Assembly: GCA_027451645.1 (NCBI GenBank)
Contig: DAIDIX010000021.1
Location: forward strand, 1 to 13,563
Origin: Candidatus Dormiibacterota bacterium
GTDB lineage: Bacteria; Chloroflexota; Dormibacteria; Aeolococcales; Aeolococcaceae
Direction: 5' to 3'
DNA: 13,563 bases
Of this stretch, positions 12,813 through 13,563 are shown in pieces (position 1 is the first letter of the stretch; each line of letters starts with the position of its first letter). The position numbers and the translations under genes were made by a program. The notes beneath the pieces were generated by a model. That model was not told the DNA's origin. It saw nothing but the letters and a program-made list of their open reading frames with translations, and ran no database searches.

Positions 12813-13563
12813 CTACTCCTGATACTGCAGCACGGCAAGATATGCATCCTGACTGCTCTGCCCACATGCTCCACGCCGGAGATGACGATGAACTTCCTGC
12901 TGGAACACCTTCATGCCACTCCTGAGGACACGCATGGCTCCATCCGGATGATGACAGGCTCCACGGCCAGACTGGAGCTGCGTTTCCCAGAGTTCAAGAC
13001 GATGGAGATCCGCCTCAGTCGCACTTCCCCTGGCAATGTGCTCCACCTTCTGTGACACTGCAGCAAGTCCATGAATGCACGGTCCACACTGCTGCGCACT
13101 CTGTCCAGCAAGATACTCTGCGAGATAGTCAACCTCAACAAGACCACATGCAGACTCCGGAACATACACAAGCGTTCCGCAGCCAATGCCTGCAACAGTA
13201 GGTCCTGCCACTTCGCGAACCTCAAGGGAACCGTCACCATATGCATGCCATGCTCCCTCGAATCCTCCAATGAGAACAGCCTGACACTCTTCAACGAGTC
13301 CGCCTGCCTCAGCTGCCAGCTCTTGAATGGTGAGCCCTACTGGCACCTCGTAGACCCCAGGGTCTGCAACTGCACCAAGGAGCGTGACAAGACGCAGCCC
13401 TGCGGTTCCACGGCTTCCCAGTCCCTTGTACCAGGAAGCACCATTGCGGGCAATGAGCGCTGCCATTGCGAGTGTTTCTGCATTGTTGACGAGGGTTGGA
13501 AGGCCCCATACCCCCTTTTGAAAGGGGTACGGGGGGTTCAGGATTGGAATGGCTTCATATCCA
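12813..13563 (-). CDS. NuoF-like (NADH-ubiquinone oxidoreductase 51 kDa family) protein, 5' end beyond the window
   Basis: 249 C-terminal residues are visible; the frame is open to the right edge, so the ATG at 13466 is internal. The first part reads NPPYPFQKGVWGLPTLVNN then AETLA, the segment linking the FMN domain to the SLBB domain in NuoF. An SLBB domain follows (LRLVTLLGAVADPGVYEVP). The iron-sulfur region reads QSAQQCGPC, with C203 further on in GRGACHHPDG and C233 near the end. Compared with NuoF's ESCGKCTPC, the first cysteine is alanine (visible residue 156), leaving C159, C162 and C203, plus C233 as a possible substitute. This fits a stand-alone actinobacterial NuoF-like group rather than true complex I. 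The FMN/NADH-binding half is outside the window. Stop-to-start contact with the ferredoxin gene implies an NAD(P)H-ferredoxin electron-transfer pair. Confidence 0.88.
   Translation of the reverse strand, partial: GYEAIPILNPPYPFQKGVWGLPTLVNNAETLAMAALIARNGASWYKGLGSRGTAGLRLVTLLGAVADPGVYEVPVGLTIQELAAEAGGLVEECQAVLIGGFEGAWHAYGDGSLEVREVAGPTVAGIGCGTLVYVPESACGLVEVDYLAEYLAGQSAQQCGPCIHGLAAVSQKVEHIARGSATEADLHRLELWETQLQSGRGACHHPDGAMRVLRSGMKVFQQEVHRHLRRGACGQSSQDAYLAVLQYQE

Noticed and set aside
13510..13530. Inverted repeat around TACCCCC...GGGGTA near the right edge
   Set aside because: It lies inside the NuoF-like coding sequence, where it encodes the conserved segment before LVNN, so it is explained by coding.
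1..13563. Hidden defence island, prophage, CRISPR array or mobile element
   Set aside because: I looked for transposase or integrase motifs, direct-repeat/spacer arrays, terminal inverted repeats and toxin-antitoxin pairs and saw none; the only regular repeat is the coding array at 6827-8173.

Overview
The window is a compact, medium-GC bacterial chromosome segment of mostly single-domain metabolic and repair genes on both strands. I see no tRNA, rRNA, insertion sequence, phage gene or CRISPR array. The best lineage hint is the right-hand end: a NuoF-like protein with a QCGPC-type iron-sulfur region, followed at once by a small three-cysteine ferredoxin with a WGYP motif, is a pairing I associate with Actinomycetota. 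A luciferase-like (possibly F420-type) oxidoreductase fits that. I infer an actinobacterium with unusually moderate GC, at low confidence. TGCA is strikingly common throughout.

Layout, left to right. (1) Positions 1-839 (+) hold the 3' part of a YHYH-domain protein, followed by a nucleoside/uridine kinase-like P-loop kinase (952-1617, +). (2) A minus-strand run at 1693-5662 reads, in transcription order, DUF302 protein, NudC-type NAD pyrophosphatase, HhH-GPD (endonuclease III-like) protein, 2H phosphoesterase and a luciferase-like oxidoreductase. The genes lie 45-240 bp apart, so this is a co-directional cluster rather than a tight operon. (3) An aldo/keto reductase (5786-6769, +) diverges from the DUF302 gene across a 123-bp region with a 20-bp near-palindrome. 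It ends at a perfect 14-bp hairpin shared with the next, convergent gene. (4) That gene (6824-8320, -) encodes a solenoid of eighteen 25-residue repeats resembling leucine-rich repeat variant (LRV) units. (5) Divergent from it are a LOG-family protein (8549-9241, +) and an orphan Cys/His-rich protein (9329-9979, +). (6) Minus-strand genes finish the window: hemolysin III/PAQR membrane protein, NAD-type malic enzyme, 3Fe-4S ferredoxin, and the NuoF-like protein that runs off the right edge.

Functional reading. The clearest linked module is NuoF-like plus ferredoxin: the stop codon of the first abuts the ferredoxin's start codons, implying translational coupling and an electron-transfer partnership. 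Malic enzyme, which makes NAD(P)H, lies just downstream, but with a ~100-bp gap and its own candidate -10. The NudC, 2H phosphoesterase and HhH genes suggest a nucleotide/RNA-end/DNA housekeeping theme, which is inference from adjacency only. I found no clear new defence system. The most unusual items are the perfectly periodic repeat protein, the orphan Cys/His protein, the LOG protein with an extra segment, and the HhH protein lacking the lyase lysine.

Several starts were moved inward from the longest open frame because a better Shine-Dalgarno site or family N-terminus supports the internal codon (oxidoreductase, aldo/keto reductase, repeat protein, LOG, hemolysin III, malic enzyme, ferredoxin). 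No gene-free stretch exceeds 300 bases; the two longest are 2509-2747 and 8321-8548.
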